Shown here: piece by piece, positions 8,529-17,485 of the stretch | Numbering within the stretch: position 1 is the stretch's first letter | Layout: the number at the start of each line of letters is the position of its first letter | NCBI RefSeq assembly: GCF_029982035.1 | Contig: NZ_CP104166.1 | Span: 1,116,001 to 1,180,000 of the forward strand | Origin: Megaera polyxenophila | GTDB taxonomy: Bacteria > Pseudomonadota > Alphaproteobacteria > Rickettsiales > Rickettsiaceae | Direction of reading: 5' to 3' | Length of the DNA: 64,000 nucleotides | Notes under the pieces: model-generated | Told to the model about the DNA's origin: nothing | The model's database searches: none | What the model saw: the letters and a program-made list of their open reading frames with translations, nothing else | Position numbers and translations under genes: made by a program

Positions 8529-9659
8529 TTATCTAGGCGTTGATAATAATTCATTGGTTCTTATTAATAACAATGGCGGAGATAAACCGTAATAAACTTG
8601 CCGCAGATTCATACATTTATTGCAATTATAGCAAAACAGAGGATCTATTTTAAAATTCAACCAAATCATTAATCTCCAACTAATGAGCTTAGTTTTCTTA
8701 TGAACGATTTGATTAATTGCCTTATATACGATAGGTAATTGTACGCCCCTAGTTCTATTAGATAAAAAACCGTAATACCTAATCATTCGAAAATAACGAT
8801 CTGGTATATGCATAATCAGACTAGCTATGAACTGCATCACGGGCATAGTTATGCGATCAATTGTATTATTATAGTGATCAAGAAATTTAAACGTTACCTG
8901 CTTTCCGTCGTAATTTTCTATTCTTGTCTCGGAAATAGGGGGGCGTTTTATATACCGCCCTAAATATTCTATGTTGCGTTTATGATCATCCGATGGTTTT
9001 TGTAAATAAACATACCAACTGATTTCGTATAAACTACTCATCCAGTTATTAAAATTCTCAGCATTTTGATATGCGGACGGCAACTTCAAATTACTTGAGA
9101 TATATTGAAAGCGAAATAACTCAAGGACTCTATGTCTCCACATTTTTTTAATAGGTTCGGCAGGAAAAAATAATTTTTGCCACTTGCCTTTGCTATTTAT
9201 ACCGCCGCAAGTAACCGATAAATGGATATGAACATTGCGTTTTAAATCTCTACCGAAAGTGTGTAAGGCAGTAAATATACCAACCACAAGATTTTTCTTT
9301 GTAGCTATCTCCTTAATAATTCCTGCTGCAATACCGGAAATCAATCCAAACAGATCACGATTGAGCCAAAATATCGGCCATAAAGAGTCCGGCATTGTAA
9401 ATGTAATGTGCTGCCATCGTGTTTTTGGTAGAACATTGCTAGCCTTACTCACCCATTGATCCGTTTGTTTCTTACCACAACGAGAACAAAACCTACCTTT
9501 ACAGCTGAATGCTACCGATTTATTGCGGTTACAATCACGGCAGCTATAACGTTTAAATCCTAAATATTTCGTTCCACACGATATAACTTTAGTGACGTTG
9601 AAAATAATGCCGTATCTTAGCTTGCCGTATTTTTTAGCGAAATCGAGACCAATTACCAC
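8529..9659 (-). CDS. IS91-family transposase (HUH/Y2 rolling-circle type)
   Basis: A 376-residue protein with an N-terminal zinc-ribbon-like segment (YSCRDCNRNKSV near 38-50, then GRFCSRCGKKQTDQW near 55-70). The HUH metal-binding motif is HIHLSVTCGG near 147. A tyrosine region NIEYLGRYIKRPP near 230 would hold the nucleophile. A second Cys pair (CYNCNKC near 335) closes the protein. These features match IS91/IS801-type transposases, which nick and transfer single strands. Start is GTG at 9657-9659, with an in-frame TAG two codons before it, so no longer N-terminus is possible. It is the only full-length copy in the window. Confidence 0.82.
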   Translation of the reverse strand: MVIGLDFAKKYGKLRYGIIFNVTKVISCGTKYLGFKRYSCRDCNRNKSVAFSCKGRFCSRCGKKQTDQWVSKASNVLPKTRWQHITFTMPDSLWPIFWLNRDLFGLISGIAAGIIKEIATKKNLVVGIFTALHTFGRDLKRNVHIHLSVTCGGINSKGKWQKLFFPAEPIKKMWRHRVLELFRFQYISSNLKLPSAYQNAENFNNWMSSLYEISWYVYLQKPSDDHKRNIEYLGRYIKRPPISETRIENYDGKQVTFKFLDHYNNTIDRITMPVMQFIASLIMHIPDRYFRMIRYYGFLSNRTRGVQLPIVYKAINQIVHKKTKLISWRLMIWLNFKIDPLFCYNCNKCMNLRQVYYGLSPPLLLIRTNELLSTPR

Positions 9660-9732
9660 GGTCTAGAAAAATATGTTTTATAGATATTCCTTTACCGACT
9701 ATTTCCATAAATTACTTATAGTTAATGTTTTC

Positions 9733-9987
9733 TTACCAAGGAATCTTTCTTCCTTTGCGTTCTAAATCAAATTCTTTACAATCAGGGCAATAGTAAACAG
9801 AATTATACTTATGATTGGGAGATATTTTTCGCAACATTATCCAGAAAGCCTTGGCTATTTCCTTATCTCCTTCGGAAAAAATCTTTTTGATCCTGCTGTA
9901 AGGAATTGCTTGCTCTTTAGAAATGGCCTTAAGAGTTTTTACCGCTAATTCATTGACCAAATGCTGCTCAGAGTGCAAGTTACTCAT
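9733..9987 (-). CDS. Small companion ORF of the IS91-family element, copy 1
   Basis: An 84-codon frame lies about 70 bases upstream of the transposase on the same strand. It is present unchanged in copy 2. It has a helical N-terminus (LVNELAVKTLKAIS) and a single CPDC pair near residue 68 that could help bind zinc. I do not recognise it. Some IS91-like elements have an accessory ORF before the transposase, but this one does not look like the phage-integrase-type ORF known from IS91. It may regulate or assist transposition (inference). Confidence 0.5.
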   Translation of the reverse strand: MSNLHSEQHLVNELAVKTLKAISKEQAIPYSRIKKIFSEGDKEIAKAFWIMLRKISPNHKYNSVYYCPDCKEFDLERKGRKIPW

Positions 9988-10115
9988 AACTCAATTATAT
10001 ATTATCTTATGTATGTCTAACATTCAGTCTTTATAACTCAAGTTAAAACAAATCAAATACCAGTATTATAATCCTCCATAAATATTTATCGGTCAAGGGT
10101 ATCTTCTTTTAAGCT

Positions 10116-10131
10116 GCCACCGATAGGTGGC
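10116..10131. repeat. Terminal hairpin of IS91-family copy 1
   Basis: GCCACC (10116-10121), GATA loop, GGTGGC (10126-10131), followed by TTATCTTGT at the element boundary. A subterminal hairpin next to a short conserved end is typical of IS91/helitron-like elements. The same hairpin is at 23934-23949 in copy 2. Confidence 0.65.
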
Positions 10132-10140
10132 TTATCTTGT

Positions 10141-10516
10141 ATTTCTCTATGGCAGATTAAATTATTTAATATACCTAGGGTCACAAACTAATCAAGATGA
10201 AATAAACCGAATAATTTTCTAAACCTTCAGAGCTTAAGCTATTAAACTGCTAAGAGCTTAAAATTGAGGAATTAAAGCAAGGAATTCTTTATATAGAGGA
10301 AAAACTATAATCTAAAAGCAACTGCTAATAAAAAAAATCTCAGTAAATCAGATTCCTTTAATCTTTTTGTTTATTTTATTCTGCTAGCTGATACATAATC
10401 AATAACCAAAGGGTCTTATGATGAATCTACGGATGCAAATAGCTGAGCATCTAAATGTTTTTAGGCTATAGTCTGTGAAATTTGTCTAAAGATATCACAA
10501 AATTGGCAATTGTATT
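10141..10516. other. Noncoding spacer before the type IV secretion operon
   Basis: No coding frame above about 15 codons was found in these 376 bases. No VirB7-like lipoprotein gene is visible here. The stretch is AT-rich and presumably holds the promoter and leader of the virB8-virD4 operon. I could not pick a single convincing promoter. Confidence 0.45.
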
Positions 10517-11251
10517 ATGTTCAAGTTAAGCGAGCTATTAGAAAAGTTTAAAAGAAAATCTGGTTTTATTCAAGAAAGCAAAATTCAAGCAACCCAAGAA
10601 GAAGGTCAGGGATCTATTAAACAAATCAGGAATTGGTATGAGGAAAGATTCCAAAATGTAGCAGTTCAAAGAAATTTGTTATTTGTACTGCTTCTCATCC
10701 TTTTATGCTTATGTATCATTTCTGTTGCTGCAGTTGGTTACGTAGTAAATATTAAACGTTTTGATCCGTTTGTCATACAAATTGATGATACAACCGGAAT
10801 GGCCAAGATTGTTAATCCTTTAAATTCTTCTGTTCTTATGGGTAATGATTCATTGGCTCAATATTTTATCAAAAGATATGTCTCTGCTAGAGAAACCTAT
10901 AATCCGGTGGATTTTGATACTGAAGCAATGAAAACTGTCAGGTTGTTATCTTCTAGTTCGGTCTATTGGTCATATCGTAATTCTCTAAAAAATAACGAAA
11001 TTAATCCAACTATCAAATATGGCCAAAAAAACACCACTTTTCTACTGGTTAAGTCATGGTCAAAACTTGCTGATAAAAAATTTATGTTAAGATTTTCTAT
11101 AAATGAAACTGCAGGAGCACGAAAAGTGTTTAACAAAATTGCTATTGTTGAGTTTGATTACTTGCCAATGGAACTAACAGATAGTGATAGAGATACTAAT
11201 CCAATAGGTTTTCAAGTAACAGGTTATAGGGTAGATGATGATAATAGTTAG
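10517..11251 (+). CDS. virB8: Type IV secretion inner-membrane protein VirB8
   Basis: A 244-residue bitopic inner-membrane protein. It has a cytoplasmic head of about 55 residues, one membrane helix (LLFVLLLILLCLCIISVAAVGYVV, about residues 56-79), and a periplasmic VirB8 domain starting IKRFDPFVIQIDDTTGMAKIVNP. VirB8 nucleates the secretion channel and contacts VirB9 and VirB10. The tail FDYLPMELTDSDRDTNPIGFQVTGYRVD fits the family. It opens a tight five-gene cluster and overlaps virB9 by 17 bases. Rickettsiae usually carry more than one VirB8 paralogue; which one this is cannot be settled here. Confidence 0.9.
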   Translation: MFKLSELLEKFKRKSGFIQESKIQATQEEGQGSIKQIRNWYEERFQNVAVQRNLLFVLLLILLCLCIISVAAVGYVVNIKRFDPFVIQIDDTTGMAKIVNPLNSSVLMGNDSLAQYFIKRYVSARETYNPVDFDTEAMKTVRLLSSSSVYWSYRNSLKNNEINPTIKYGQKNTTFLLVKSWSKLADKKFMLRFSINETAGARKVFNKIAIVEFDYLPMELTDSDRDTNPIGFQVTGYRVDDDNS

Positions 11252-11660
11252 AATTTTATTTGTAATAACAATGCTTTTTACTTCGGTAGCTAATGCAAGT
11301 ATGTATGACGATAGTGACGAGTTGTCACTTACAACAGATAGTAGGATTAAAACTTATATATATAACCCTAATGAAGTCTATCTGCTAGTGCTTCATTATG
11401 GTTTTCAATCTCATATTGAATTTGCTAAAAACGAGACTATAGAAACAATAACGCTAGGGGAATCGTTTGCTTGGAAATTAACTCCCCTTGGCAATAAATT
11501 ATTTATTAAACCGATGGAAAAAAATATTCGTACTAATATGACGATTATCACTAACAAAAGAACTTATCAATTTGACATTGTTTCCAAAGAATTGGAAGAC
11601 GAGAATGATAAAGATTTGGTATATGTTGTTAGATTCCAATACCCAAAAAAAGCTAGGTAA
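11235..11660 (+). CDS. virB9: VirB9-family protein, short form lacking the C-terminal domain
   Basis: A 141-residue exported protein with a signal peptide (ILFVITMLFTSVANA, cleavage near residue 21). The VirB9 N-terminal beta domain follows: IKTYIYNPNEVYLLVLHYGFQSHIEF near 38-63, then IETITLGESFAWKL and MTIITNKRTYQFDI. Canonical VirB9 is roughly twice this length and has a C-terminal domain that pairs with VirB7 and lines the outer-membrane pore. That half is absent, and virB10 begins 4 bases after the stop, so it is not simply frameshifted into a neighbour. A second, short VirB9 is known in rickettsial vir systems, and this may be that form. Confidence 0.82.
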   Translation: MMIIVRILFVITMLFTSVANASMYDDSDELSLTTDSRIKTYIYNPNEVYLLVLHYGFQSHIEFAKNETIETITLGESFAWKLTPLGNKLFIKPMEKNIRTNMTIITNKRTYQFDIVSKELEDENDKDLVYVVRFQYPKKAR

Positions 11661-11663
11661 TTT

Positions 11664-13121
11664 ATGGCTAAAGAGAATAACATTGCAGAACCAGAAAAAG
11701 TTCAAACCGATCTTCCCGAAGTTGAGCAAGAATTATCTAAAGTAGCAACGAATCCAAAACAGAGCATAATAATTTTGGTTGTGGTTGCTGGGGTTTTTCT
11801 CTATTTATTCTTTAACTTATTTGTCGGTTCTGGAGATACTCCAAAACAGACTTCCAATCCGATCCCTGATAATGTTGTAAAACCAGTTCAGATTCCTGTT
11901 GATACTGCTATTCCGGCTATACCAGCTCTCCCTACTCCTCCAAAACTAGAAGACCCAGCATTACCTCCTCCTCCTCCAGTACCAGCTACTCAAGATGTGA
12001 TGCCTCCGTCGCCCTTATCTCAAGATAAAACACCTTTGCCGATGCCGGAGAGCTCTAAGGATGTTAATTTGTCACCTGCTAATCCAACCCTTCCACTTGA
12101 TATAAGATCTCAAAGTGATGAAGCAAAGAAAAAGCTAGAAGCAAAAAGAAAATCAGCAATAGTTTTGATTGCTGGAGCTCCAAAACCTAAAACACCAGAA
12201 CAGGTAGAACAAGAGACCGATTTTAAGCAAAGGGGTGATATGCACCTTATTCTTGGTAGGGGGAAAATGTTGGACGCAATTATTGAGTCTGCAGTCAACA
12301 CAGATTTTGGGGGAGAAATTCGGGCTATTATAAGTAGAGATGTTTATTCCGAATGGGGACGTAATATACTTATACCAAAAGGCTCAAGAGTGTTTGGCAC
12401 ATATAATACTGGGACTAATGGAGCTTACGGCCGCATTGCAATTGAATGGACCAGAATAGATTTGCCAACAACGGGGTATACCATAAATTTTGGTGGTACA
12501 GGGATGGATAATCTCGGTAGGAAAGGACAGCAAGGAAGAGTAGACAACAAGTTTAAAGAACGTTTCAGCAATGCTGTGTTAAGATCAGCATTTAATATTG
12601 CCCTTGCAAGTACCCTGGATTCCATAGTAAAACCTGTGGAAAGCTCTCAGTCTGCTTCGACTCAATCAGCAGCAGCCTCAGCAGCTTTGACCAGCACTAC
12701 GAGTATTTCTACTCAAGCAGGGCTTGATGATAATCAGAAATTTACGCAAATTTGTACAACTGTACCTACTGCTATAACAGATAAAACTTCAACTCTTTAT
12801 ACTTCTATAAATACAGCTTGTACTACTATACCAGTCCAGCAGGCTAGTGCTACTCCTGCTCAGAAACTTGCTGCTCTTGTTAGTGCTATCACTACTGCCT
12901 GTACTACGGCTTCACAGGAAAGTACTGCAAGTACTACTCCATCTCAGACGCAAACAGCATCTACTCAGGCATTTAAGGACATTACTGATGTTGCGAAAGA
13001 GTTATTGGAAAAACAGAAATTTGATCCAACAATTACTATAGACCAGGGAACTTTAATCAAGATTTATGTAAACAAAGATTATAAATTTCCTAAAGCAGCA
13101 ATTAAGAATGTAATGAAATGA
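11664..13121 (+). CDS. virB10: Type IV secretion scaffold protein VirB10 with low-complexity insertion
   Basis: A 485-residue protein spanning both membranes. The order is: short cytoplasmic segment, membrane helix SIIILVVVAGVFLYLFF (about 35-51), Pro-rich periplasmic linker (70-135) and the TrbI/VirB10 C-terminal beta barrel. The barrel begins near residue 190 with GRGKMLDAIIESAVNTDFGGEIRAI, then RNILIPKGSRVFGTY and WTRIDLPTTGY. Between the helix around SAFNIALASTLDSI (about 310) and the last strands QKFDPTITIDQGTLIKIYV lies about 120 residues rich in Thr, Ser, Ala and Gln. That corresponds to the antenna region which crosses the outer membrane in canonical VirB10. It overlaps virB11 by 4 bases. 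Confidence 0.92.
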   Translation: MAKENNIAEPEKVQTDLPEVEQELSKVATNPKQSIIILVVVAGVFLYLFFNLFVGSGDTPKQTSNPIPDNVVKPVQIPVDTAIPAIPALPTPPKLEDPALPPPPPVPATQDVMPPSPLSQDKTPLPMPESSKDVNLSPANPTLPLDIRSQSDEAKKKLEAKRKSAIVLIAGAPKPKTPEQVEQETDFKQRGDMHLILGRGKMLDAIIESAVNTDFGGEIRAIISRDVYSEWGRNILIPKGSRVFGTYNTGTNGAYGRIAIEWTRIDLPTTGYTINFGGTGMDNLGRKGQQGRVDNKFKERFSNAVLRSAFNIALASTLDSIVKPVESSQSASTQSAAASAALTSTTSISTQAGLDDNQKFTQICTTVPTAITDKTSTLYTSINTACTTIPVQQASATPAQKLAALVSAITTACTTASQESTASTTPSQTQTASTQAFKDITDVAKELLEKQKFDPTITIDQGTLIKIYVNKDYKFPKAAIKNVMK

Positions 13122-14101
13122 GTTTTGCAGCACTAGAAACCTATCTATTACCCTTTAAAAATATATTTGCCGAGGAAGGGGTAAACGAGCTTATGATCAA
13201 TAAACCAGGAGAGGTTTGGGTTGAAAAAGCAGGAGACCTTAGAATGGAATCATTACCTGAGATAGATATAGATCATTTACTAGGTCTTGGCAGATTAATA
13301 GCCCAATCTACTGATCAGGTAATCTCAGAAGAAAAGCCACTATTATCTGCTACCCTGCCAAATGGCTATCGTGTTCAAATCGTTTTTCCTCCAGCTGTTG
13401 AGCCTAATATTGCTGCTTTTGCCATAAGGAAGGGTAGTACTATGCACTTATCCCTAGACCAATATGCGGAAAGAGGAGCATTTGATAACACTAGCACTAA
13501 AGAAATAGTAGATGAGAATGATGCTATTTTGAGAAACTATTTGAAAGAAGGAAAAAGTAAAGAGTTCATAAAACATGCCGTTATTTCTAAAAAAAATATT
13601 ATTATAAGCGGGGGTACTTCAACTGGTAAAACGACTTTCACTAACGCTGCTCTAGGAGAAATACCTACTCATGAAAGATTGATTACTGTAGAAGATGCCA
13701 GAGAAGTAATTCTTCATAAGCATCCTAATCGGGTTCATTTACTTGCCTCCAAGGGCGGGCAGGGACGAGCTAAAGTTACAACTCAAGACCTAATTGAAGC
13801 CTGCCTTAGGCTCAGGCCTGATAGAATTATTGTTGGAGAGCTTAGGGGAGCAGAAGCTTTTAGCTTTTTAAGAGCCATAAATACGGGGCATCCTGGGTCT
13901 ATTTCTACTTTGCATGCTGATGCACCGTCAATGGCTTTGGAACAGCTCAAATTAATGGTAATGCAAGCTGGCCTTGGAATGCCTCCGGACGAGATAAAGA
14001 AATATATCCTTGCCGTTGTTGATATCGTTGTACAATTAAAGCGTGGTAGCGGCGGGAAGAGATATGTTTCTGAAATTTATTTTAAGAATATGGAGGAATA
14101 A
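13118..14101 (+). CDS. virB11: Type IV secretion ATPase VirB11
   Basis: A 327-residue hexameric secretion ATPase of the VirB11/PilT family, acting at the cytoplasmic face to power substrate transfer. Motifs: N-terminal domain with VNELMINKPGEVWVE (about 22-36); Walker A SGGTSTGKTTF near 163-173; Asp box VEDAREV near 195; Walker B-type LRLRPDRIIVGELRGAEAF near 235-253; His box TGHPGSISTLHAD near 260. Length is normal for the family. Its ATG overlaps the virB10 stop (ATGA), so the two are translationally coupled, and virD4 follows 3 bases later. Confidence 0.95.
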   Translation: MSFAALETYLLPFKNIFAEEGVNELMINKPGEVWVEKAGDLRMESLPEIDIDHLLGLGRLIAQSTDQVISEEKPLLSATLPNGYRVQIVFPPAVEPNIAAFAIRKGSTMHLSLDQYAERGAFDNTSTKEIVDENDAILRNYLKEGKSKEFIKHAVISKKNIIISGGTSTGKTTFTNAALGEIPTHERLITVEDAREVILHKHPNRVHLLASKGGQGRAKVTTQDLIEACLRLRPDRIIVGELRGAEAFSFLRAINTGHPGSISTLHADAPSMALEQLKLMVMQAGLGMPPDEIKKYILAVVDIVVQLKRGSGGKRYVSEIYFKNMEE

Positions 14102-14104
14102 AAG

Positions 14105-15862
14105 ATGGAATTTAACGCAATAATACGAAAAGCACGTACCATCTTTGGGCATTTAGTCATTCATCCTTTTGTATTATTCTGCACGTTATGGCTAAATGGT
14201 GTATTAGTTGCTTTTGCAACTAATGAAATTGGGTTAATAGGTCTTGATTCTACTGCAATCCTTATAGCTTACAAATGGACCTATTGGCTCATAAACTCGT
14301 GGCCACAGCTTAGTTTTGAGGCATATAACTACTTAAAAATCAAGCTTGTTCTAGCTATAATTGTTCCAGAAATAATGGTTGGATTATATTATATTAAGAA
14401 CTTTAAAAGAATAAAAGCTCTCCAGTTTTTTCTTCCAAAAGAATCTGTATACGGTTCAGCTGATTGGGCTTCTCAAGCTGATATTGAGAGAGCGAATTTA
14501 AGAGCAAAACACGGTATGCTGCTTGGTCAGGATGATGTGGGATATTTTGTAGCTGATGGATTCCAACATTCATTATTATTTGCTCCAACTGGTTCGGGTA
14601 AAGGTGTGGGCTTTGTAATACCAAACCTGTTATTTTGGGAAGATTCCGTGGTGGTTCATGATATCAAATTAGAAAATCACTTGCTTACCAGTGGATGGCG
14701 AGCAAAAGCGGGTCAAAAAGTATATGTTTGGGAACCTTCTAATCCTGACGGGGTAACGCATTGTTATAACCCAATAGATTGGGTTAGCAGTAAACCTGGT
14801 CAAATGGTTGATGACGTCCAGAAAATTTCCAATTTAATAATGCCTGAAAAAGATTTCTGGAATAACGAAGCCAGGAGTTTATTTTTAGGGGTGGTTTTAT
14901 ACCTGCTTGCAGATCCGACAAAAACAAAATCTTTTGGGCAGGTTGTAAGAACGATGCGTAGTGATGATGTGGTCTATAACCTTGCCGTAGTACTTGATAC
15001 GCTGGGTGATGCAATACATCCGGTTGCTTATATGAATATTGCCGCCTTTTTACAAAAAGCTGATAAAGAGCGTTCAGGGGTTATATCTACCATGAACTCT
15101 TCCCTGGAGCTTTGGGCAAATCCTTTAATTGATTCAGCAACTGCTTCCTCTGATTTTAACATTATGGAATTTAAAAAAGTTAAAACTACTGTTTATGTAG
15201 GTTTAACTCCAGATAATATACAACGGCTGCAAAGGTTAATGCAGATTTTTTACCAGCAGGCTACAGAATTTTTGAGCAGAAAAATGCCCAATACAAAAGA
15301 AGAACCTTACGGTGTAATGTTCTTAATGGATGAGTTTCCGACGCTTGGAAAAATGGATCAGTTCAAGGCTGGAATTGCCTATTTTAGGGGGTATAGGGTA
15401 CGCTTATTCTTAATTATTCAAGATACCCAGCAATTAAAGGGAACTTATGAAGATGCAGGAATGAATTCCTTCTTGTCGAATTCTACTTTCCGTATTACTT
15501 TTGCTGCTAACAATTATGAAACAGCAAACTTAATATCTCAATTATGCGGAAATAAAACAGTGGAGCAAACTTCATTTAATAAACCTTTATTTTTTGATTT
15601 AAATATTTCAACTAGAACGCAAAGTGTTTCAAAAGTACAAAGAGCATTACTACTACCGCAAGAGGTTATACAACTTCCAAGGGACGAGCAAATTATACTT
15701 ATTGAATCTTTTCCTCCAATCAAGTCAAAGAAAATTAAATATTTCGAAGATAAGTTCTTTACAAGTAGGCTTTTACCGCCTACATTTATACCAACTCAAG
15801 AGCCTTATGACCCAAAAGCGAATAATAATGTCAAAAAAGAGGAAGCTGAGTCAGTAGAGTAG
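14105..15862 (+). CDS. virD4: Type IV secretion coupling ATPase VirD4
   Basis: A 585-residue coupling protein of the VirD4/TraG family, which recruits substrates to the secretion channel. Two or more N-terminal membrane helices (about 15-45 and 80-100) precede the NTPase domain. Walker A is APTGSGKGVGFVIPNLL near 159-175. VVHDIKLENHLLTSGWR follows, with Walker B MFLMDEFPTLGK near 405 and IIQDTQQL near 438. The C-terminal tail is charged and probably flexible. It closes the virB8-virB9-virB10-virB11-virD4 cluster, so all five proteins are likely made from one message. Confidence 0.94.
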   Translation: MEFNAIIRKARTIFGHLVIHPFVLFCTLWLNGVLVAFATNEIGLIGLDSTAILIAYKWTYWLINSWPQLSFEAYNYLKIKLVLAIIVPEIMVGLYYIKNFKRIKALQFFLPKESVYGSADWASQADIERANLRAKHGMLLGQDDVGYFVADGFQHSLLFAPTGSGKGVGFVIPNLLFWEDSVVVHDIKLENHLLTSGWRAKAGQKVYVWEPSNPDGVTHCYNPIDWVSSKPGQMVDDVQKISNLIMPEKDFWNNEARSLFLGVVLYLLADPTKTKSFGQVVRTMRSDDVVYNLAVVLDTLGDAIHPVAYMNIAAFLQKADKERSGVISTMNSSLELWANPLIDSATASSDFNIMEFKKVKTTVYVGLTPDNIQRLQRLMQIFYQQATEFLSRKMPNTKEEPYGVMFLMDEFPTLGKMDQFKAGIAYFRGYRVRLFLIIQDTQQLKGTYEDAGMNSFLSNSTFRITFAANNYETANLISQLCGNKTVEQTSFNKPLFFDLNISTRTQSVSKVQRALLLPQEVIQLPRDEQIILIESFPPIKSKKIKYFEDKFFTSRLLPPTFIPTQEPYDPKANNNVKKEEAESVE

Positions 15863-15918
15863 TAATCTCCTCTACGAAGGGTGTTAAGCCTAAGAATTAC
15901 ACTAGAAATTTTATAGAT

Positions 15919-15948
15919 TTGACATACCCGGAACTTTATTGAATAAAG
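15919..15948 (+). promoter_or_regulatory. Candidate promoter with overlapping inverted repeat, upstream of ppx-like gene
   Basis: TTGACA (15919-15924) is a perfect -35 box. A weak -10 (AATAAA, 15942-15947) follows after 17 bases. The perfect inverted repeat CTTTATT-G-AATAAAG (15934-15948) covers the -10 region and could be an operator or just an AT-rich palindrome. The next gene starts about 125 bases downstream. Confidence 0.35.
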
Positions 15949-16072
15949 GTATGAGCTATTATTTGTTTGTTAAATGGCTTTTGGTCTACTACTTCTTTGG
16001 ATAGTAAGACTAAAATGAAAATTTAGAGATTTCAAGTATAACGTAACAAATAATAGTATTTAATAAATAAAA

Positions 16073-17464
16073 ATGCGCCTTGGAATAATTGATATTGGCT
16101 ATAATGCCATTAGAGCCGTAGTACACGAAAGTAACACTATTGGTTCTCCAGAAATATTTAATAATAAGTTTAAAAATGATATTTTAACCCTTCTTATGCA
16201 AGAAGAGCTAGATATAAAACATCAGGCTTATTTATCAATAAATTATATATTACACATATTTAGCAGCCTTCAAGTTACGGAAATTAAATGTGTTGCTACT
16301 GCCGTACTTAGGGATCACCCGAGATCTAAGGTTTTCATAGAATTTATAAAAGAGAAATTTAACCTTACCATTGAAGTTATTTCAGGTGAAAAGGAAGCCT
16401 ATTTAACAGCAGTCGGTTTGATATCCGGTATTTCAGATGTAAACGGCGTAGCTGCCGATTTAGGTGGGGGGAGTTTAGAACTGATAGAAATTAATAACCG
16501 TGTAATTGGTAAATTAAGTTCTCTTGCTCTTGGTACTAAAATAATTACTACCAGGAAATTACAAAATTTAGAAGATATAACTAGAATTATTAGAGTTGAA
16601 TACGGTAATTATCAATATGAAAATTTATATTTAATTGGCGGAGCTCTAAGGTTTATTTGTCGCTTTTTTATCGAATTCAATAAATACCCCCTAAAAAATT
16701 TGCACAACCTCAGCATTTCAAAAGAGGATTTTAGTTTGTACTTAAAGAATATTAAAGAATTTCAACGTAATAAGTTTAAGCTAAATAGTAGGACTCTGAA
16801 TCCAAATGCACTAATTGTAGCGCAGGCAATGTTAGAGGTTTTTCAACCTAAAAATATAATTGTTTCCATATTCGGGTTGAAGGAGGGAGTAAGATACGAA
16901 ATGCTGCCTAAAATTGAAAAAAATCAGGATATAGTACTACAGAAAGTAATTTATTGTTGCAAGTACCAATTGGGGACAACAAATTTTGACAAATATTACG
17001 AAATAATAGAACCTTTGATTGAAGAATCAAAAGACCTAAATCAGGTCTTGAAGTTAGCAATTATTTTACAGTCGCTCAACAAATATTTTGATCAAACGCT
17101 TTCGCCAAAGGCAATTTCCGAATTCATTTTAAATTCAGAAATTCCTTTTACTCATCGCCACAGGTTGATGATAGCACTTATACTATCATATTCTTCAAAT
17201 TTTAAACCCGATATAGAACTGGTTAAAATTTCTAAAAAACTTCTGTGCAAACAGGACTTTAAAAATAGCCAAATTCTTGGTTATTTTATAAGGATTGCCA
17301 AAGATATTGACGGTTTTAATTTTACTGAACCGTCATTTAACATCACTATTAAGAATAATTACCTAGAAATTGTTACTAAAGGCATTTTACCACGACCTAT
17401 ATTTGAAAATATATGCAATAAACTGAAATCTATTGCATATATTAGAAAAATAAGCTCTGATTAA
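16073..17464 (+). CDS. Ppx/GppA family phosphatase-like protein
   Basis: A 463-residue protein with the actin-like ASKHA fold of exopolyphosphatases and pppGpp phosphohydrolases. Visible are the phosphate-1 loop GIIDIGYNAIRAVV (residues 4-17), VATAVLRDHPRSKVFIEFI near 82-100, ISGEKEAYLTAVGL near 106, and the phosphate-2 loop AADLGGGSLELIEI near 130-143. The family usually has IDIGSNSIRL at the start; Ser to Tyr in IDIGYN is a deviation. Substrate (polyphosphate or guanosine pentaphosphate) cannot be decided. The cytochrome b561 gene follows about 20 bases downstream. Confidence 0.8.
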   Translation: MRLGIIDIGYNAIRAVVHESNTIGSPEIFNNKFKNDILTLLMQEELDIKHQAYLSINYILHIFSSLQVTEIKCVATAVLRDHPRSKVFIEFIKEKFNLTIEVISGEKEAYLTAVGLISGISDVNGVAADLGGGSLELIEINNRVIGKLSSLALGTKIITTRKLQNLEDITRIIRVEYGNYQYENLYLIGGALRFICRFFIEFNKYPLKNLHNLSISKEDFSLYLKNIKEFQRNKFKLNSRTLNPNALIVAQAMLEVFQPKNIIVSIFGLKEGVRYEMLPKIEKNQDIVLQKVIYCCKYQLGTTNFDKYYEIIEPLIEESKDLNQVLKLAIILQSLNKYFDQTLSPKAISEFILNSEIPFTHRHRLMIALILSYSSNFKPDIELVKISKKLLCKQDFKNSQILGYFIRIAKDIDGFNFTEPSFNITIKNNYLEIVTKGILPRPIFENICNKLKSIAYIRKISSD

Positions 17465-17485
17465 TGATAATTATTTGGAGGAGGG

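Larger units (their letters stand above)
8323..10140 (-). mobile_element. IS91-family-like insertion sequence, copy 1 (intact transposase)
   Basis: Boundaries come from comparison with the second copy at 22143-23958: identity begins at TATAGTATAGG and ends at CTTATCTTGT. The element carries an intact IS91-type (HUH, Y2) transposase and a small upstream ORF, both on the minus strand. Its right end has a GCCACC-GATA-GGTGGC hairpin. No target-site duplication is obvious, as expected for rolling-circle transposition in this family. It sits between tgt and the virB8-virD4 cluster. Confidence 0.75.

Noticed and set aside
10141..10516. A VirB7-like lipoprotein gene before virB8
   Set aside because: No frame with a signal peptide and lipobox was found; only frames of about 15 codons exist.
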